Shown one piece after another: positions 62,364-64,000 of a stretch of DNA of 64,000 bases. The DNA comes from Autumnicola lenta (GTDB lineage Bacteria; Bacteroidota; Bacteroidia; Flavobacteriales; Flavobacteriaceae): assembly GCF_031846515.1 (NCBI RefSeq), contig NZ_JAVRHO010000001.1, positions 186,001-250,000 of the forward strand, given 5' to 3'. The translations under genes and the position numbers were made by a program. Position 1 is the first letter of the stretch, and each line of letters starts with the position of its first letter. The notes beneath the pieces are model-generated. The model was not told where the DNA came from and ran no database searches. It saw nothing but the letters and a program-made list of their open reading frames with translations.

Positions 62364-62488
62364 TTAGATTATTCAATTTTTTAAAGGCATAAAATCTTTA
62401 CTAATCACCGGAAAATTCAGAAAATACGGAGAAGGCTAGATAAATTGTTATCTGCTTCTTCCACAGCATATCCAGAACAAGGATTCAG

Positions 62489-62529
62489 GAAGTCAATGTT
62501 GAAAATTACCTATTTTCAACCTTGACTTC
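62489..62529. repeat. Long inverted repeat (18-bp arms)
   Basis: Arms of 18 nt (17 pairing) around a 5-nt loop, GAAGTCAATGTTGAAAAT against ATTTTCAACCTTGACTTC. It may act as a terminator between the SIMPL and MutS-like genes, but the T-run after it is weak. Confidence 0.65.
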
Positions 62530-62598
62530 TTTCTAATAGCTATGTTAACACCTCTTTTCCACTGAAAATGTTATAACTTTAAACATATTCTCTTTTTT

Positions 62599-64000
62599 AT
62601 GAATTGGATCCTGGGATTTATCCTAATCTTAATTGTAGTGTACCTCATCGATTTCCGATTAAAAAATCGAAAAGTAAAAATCAGACGAAATAATTTAATC
62701 CAGAATTGGGGAAAGCCTAAAAAGGAGAAGTACTATAATTTCGATTTAATTAATCAGTTTTTCAGAAATCACATTATTTCCACAGATGTTTTCCAAACAA
62801 TATCTGATAATACCTGGTCCGATTTGGATTTCGATGATATTTTCAAATTTCTGGATAGAACTACTTCCAGAATTGGTCAGCAATATCTTTATTATAAATT
62901 ACGAACAATAACAGATATTCCTGGCTTAAATCGTTTTGCAGATCTTACTAAAATATTTACTTCAAACAGGGAATTAAGAATTAAAAGCCAGTTAGAACTT
63001 TCAAGTTTGTCATCTGCCAAAGCTTACTATTTAGAAGAAATATTCCGGTCAAAAAACATTAAAAAATCCAATAAAATATGGCTGTATCGTTCATTATCAA
63101 CAGCTGCGATTTTATCTATAATCTTAAGTTTTTTTAATCCAGCGTGGTTTATTCTTTTAATACCAATTTTCTTTGTAAATCTTGTTTTTCATTATAAAAA
63201 TAAGTCTTCAATTGAATATTATTTAAACGGCGTTGGGCAATTGGCAACGAGTTATAAAGTCGCTAATAATTTGAGCTCATCTGAAGAAATCAGATCTTTT
63301 TATAAGGATTTGAGTTTCTTAAAAAAAGTGAAATCCATATTATCAAATACAAGATTTCTTGAGTGGGAGAGAAAAGTGGATAATGAATATGCACTTTTAT
63401 TCTGGTTCATTTCAGAAATTATAAAAATTACATTTAATTTAGAGCCCATTCTTTTTTACAATTTTCAGAATTCTTTGGAAAATAAAAAAGAAGACATTAA
63501 AAGCCTCTTCTTATTTATTGGTGAAATTGATTCCGCAATATCTTGTGCTTCCATACTAAACAGCGAAAAAAATCTTTGTAATCCTACATTCGTAGATAAA
63601 AAAGAAGTTTTTTCAGAAGGTCTTTACCATCCACTTATTAAAGACTGCACCCGCAATAATTTAAATTTAGTAAACAAAAGTTTGCTTTTGACCGGATCAA
63701 ACATGTCTGGTAAAACAACTTTTATAAGAACGTTTAGTGTAAATGCCATCCTGGGCCAGACATTAAATATTTGTTTTGCTTCAAAATTTGAAATTCCGTT
63801 TTTTAAAATCTATTCGACTATTAGAATTTCAGACGATCTAATTAATAATACAAGCTATTATTTAGAAGAAGTTGTAAGAATAAAAGAGTTAATTGAAGTA
63901 TCTAAAAAGGATGACTTTTGCTTATTTGTAATTGATGAACTTTTTAAAGGAACTAACACCGCTGAAAGACTCGCAGCAGGAAAATCGATATTATCCTACC
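62599..64000 (+). CDS. MutS-like ATPase, membrane-anchored, 3' end outside window
   Basis: At least 467 codons, continuing beyond the right edge. It has an N-terminal hydrophobic segment (NWILGFILILIVVYLIDF) and two more near residues 163-195 (TAAILSIILSFF, FILLIPIFFVNLVF). The MutS core pattern DIFKFLDRTTSRIGQQYLYY and the ABC-type ATPase are visible: Walker A GSNMSGKTT (about residues 366-374), the SDDLINNTSYYLEEVVRIKEL segment and Walker B FVIDELFKGTNT (Asp446, Glu447). The mismatch-recognition N-terminal domain of true MutS is missing. Family role uncertain; not standard mismatch repair. Visibly more AT-rich than its neighbours. Confidence 0.88.
   Translation, partial: MNWILGFILILIVVYLIDFRLKNRKVKIRRNNLIQNWGKPKKEKYYNFDLINQFFRNHIISTDVFQTISDNTWSDLDFDDIFKFLDRTTSRIGQQYLYYKLRTITDIPGLNRFADLTKIFTSNRELRIKSQLELSSLSSAKAYYLEEIFRSKNIKKSNKIWLYRSLSTAAILSIILSFFNPAWFILLIPIFFVNLVFHYKNKSSIEYYLNGVGQLATSYKVANNLSSSEEIRSFYKDLSFLKKVKSILSNTRFLEWERKVDNEYALLFWFISEIIKITFNLEPILFYNFQNSLENKKEDIKSLFLFIGEIDSAISCASILNSEKNLCNPTFVDKKEVFSEGLYHPLIKDCTRNNLNLVNKSLLLTGSNMSGKTTFIRTFSVNAILGQTLNICFASKFEIPFFKIYSTIRISDDLINNTSYYLEEVVRIKELIEVSKKDDFCLFVIDELFKGTNTAERLAAGKSILSY

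Noticed and set aside
1..64000. CRISPR array, rRNA operon, insertion sequence or prophage
   Set aside because: No regularly spaced repeats, rRNA sequence, transposase, integrase or phage structural gene was seen.

Overview
The window looks like chromosomal DNA of a Bacteroidota bacterium, most likely a marine Flavobacteriaceae member of the Gramella/Christiangramia/Salegentibacter type. This is inferred from moderately low GC, several promoters of the Bacteroidota type (TTG, 17-23 nt, TAnnTTTG), the absence of strong Shine-Dalgarno sites, many lipoproteins with an acidic run after the Cys, a bacillithiol gene (bshB1), OstA-like and GH3-like proteins, and DUF3810/DUF349/DUF4168 families typical of the phylum. 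No rRNA, insertion sequence, integrase, prophage or CRISPR array is visible. About 58 protein genes and one tRNA (His) fill the window.

Layout. 1-4.4 kb: dipeptidase start (partial), DUF3810 protein, small lipoprotein, rRNA/tRNA methyltransferase, M48 protease. 4.4-8.4 kb: a spoT-fur-purA run linking the stringent response, metal regulation and AMP synthesis, closed by a bidirectional terminator. 8.5-10.2 kb: two Tat-exported ferritin-like proteins. 10.5-15 kb: OstA-like protein, class III aminotransferase, TPR protein. 15.2-20.5 kb: two tandem DUF368 (undecaprenyl-phosphate translocase type) genes overlapping aroE, then a DUF349 protein. 20.5-31.6 kb: mazG, lipocalin-like lipoprotein, tRNA-His, bshB1 with a trans-sulfuration enzyme, YfaP-like lipoprotein, PH-domain protein, DUF1622, trehalase, GNAT, MBL hydrolase, small secreted protein, sucC. 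31.8-35.4 kb: MFS transporter, lysA, and a RelE/ParE toxin-antitoxin pair lying between two ~200-bp, ~95% identical copies of the lysA 3' end plus downstream palindrome. 35.5-41.3 kb: a co-directional group (CHAD, 2H phosphoesterase, NIPSNAP, pentapeptide, NudK, AI-2E, CDF). 41.5-49.6 kb: lipoprotein, degenerate DAGK-DUF389 fusion, DUF4168, cold-shock protein, M48-like protease, GH3, AhpD-like protein, and a three-gene signalling unit (GAF-HisKA without ATPase, receiver, DUF3820). 49.8-56.9 kb: pyrG, yidC, a MORN protein with a decayed tail, lipoprotein, mnmA, nitronate monooxygenase. 57.0-61.5 kb: guaA-LysM/periplasmic-binding-OsmC-DUF922 operon on the minus strand. 61.6-64 kb: SIMPL protein and the start of a membrane-anchored MutS-like ATPase.

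Most of the window is core housekeeping. The accessory or less explained parts are the lysA/toxin-antitoxin islet, an intergenic motif (GGTCGATAATTGNCATTTT and close variants) found at six or seven separate places, the ATPase-less histidine-phosphoacceptor protein with its receiver, the DAGK-DUF389 fusion, and the decaying MORN gene. All functional assignments rest on motif and family recognition by eye; no database search was run.
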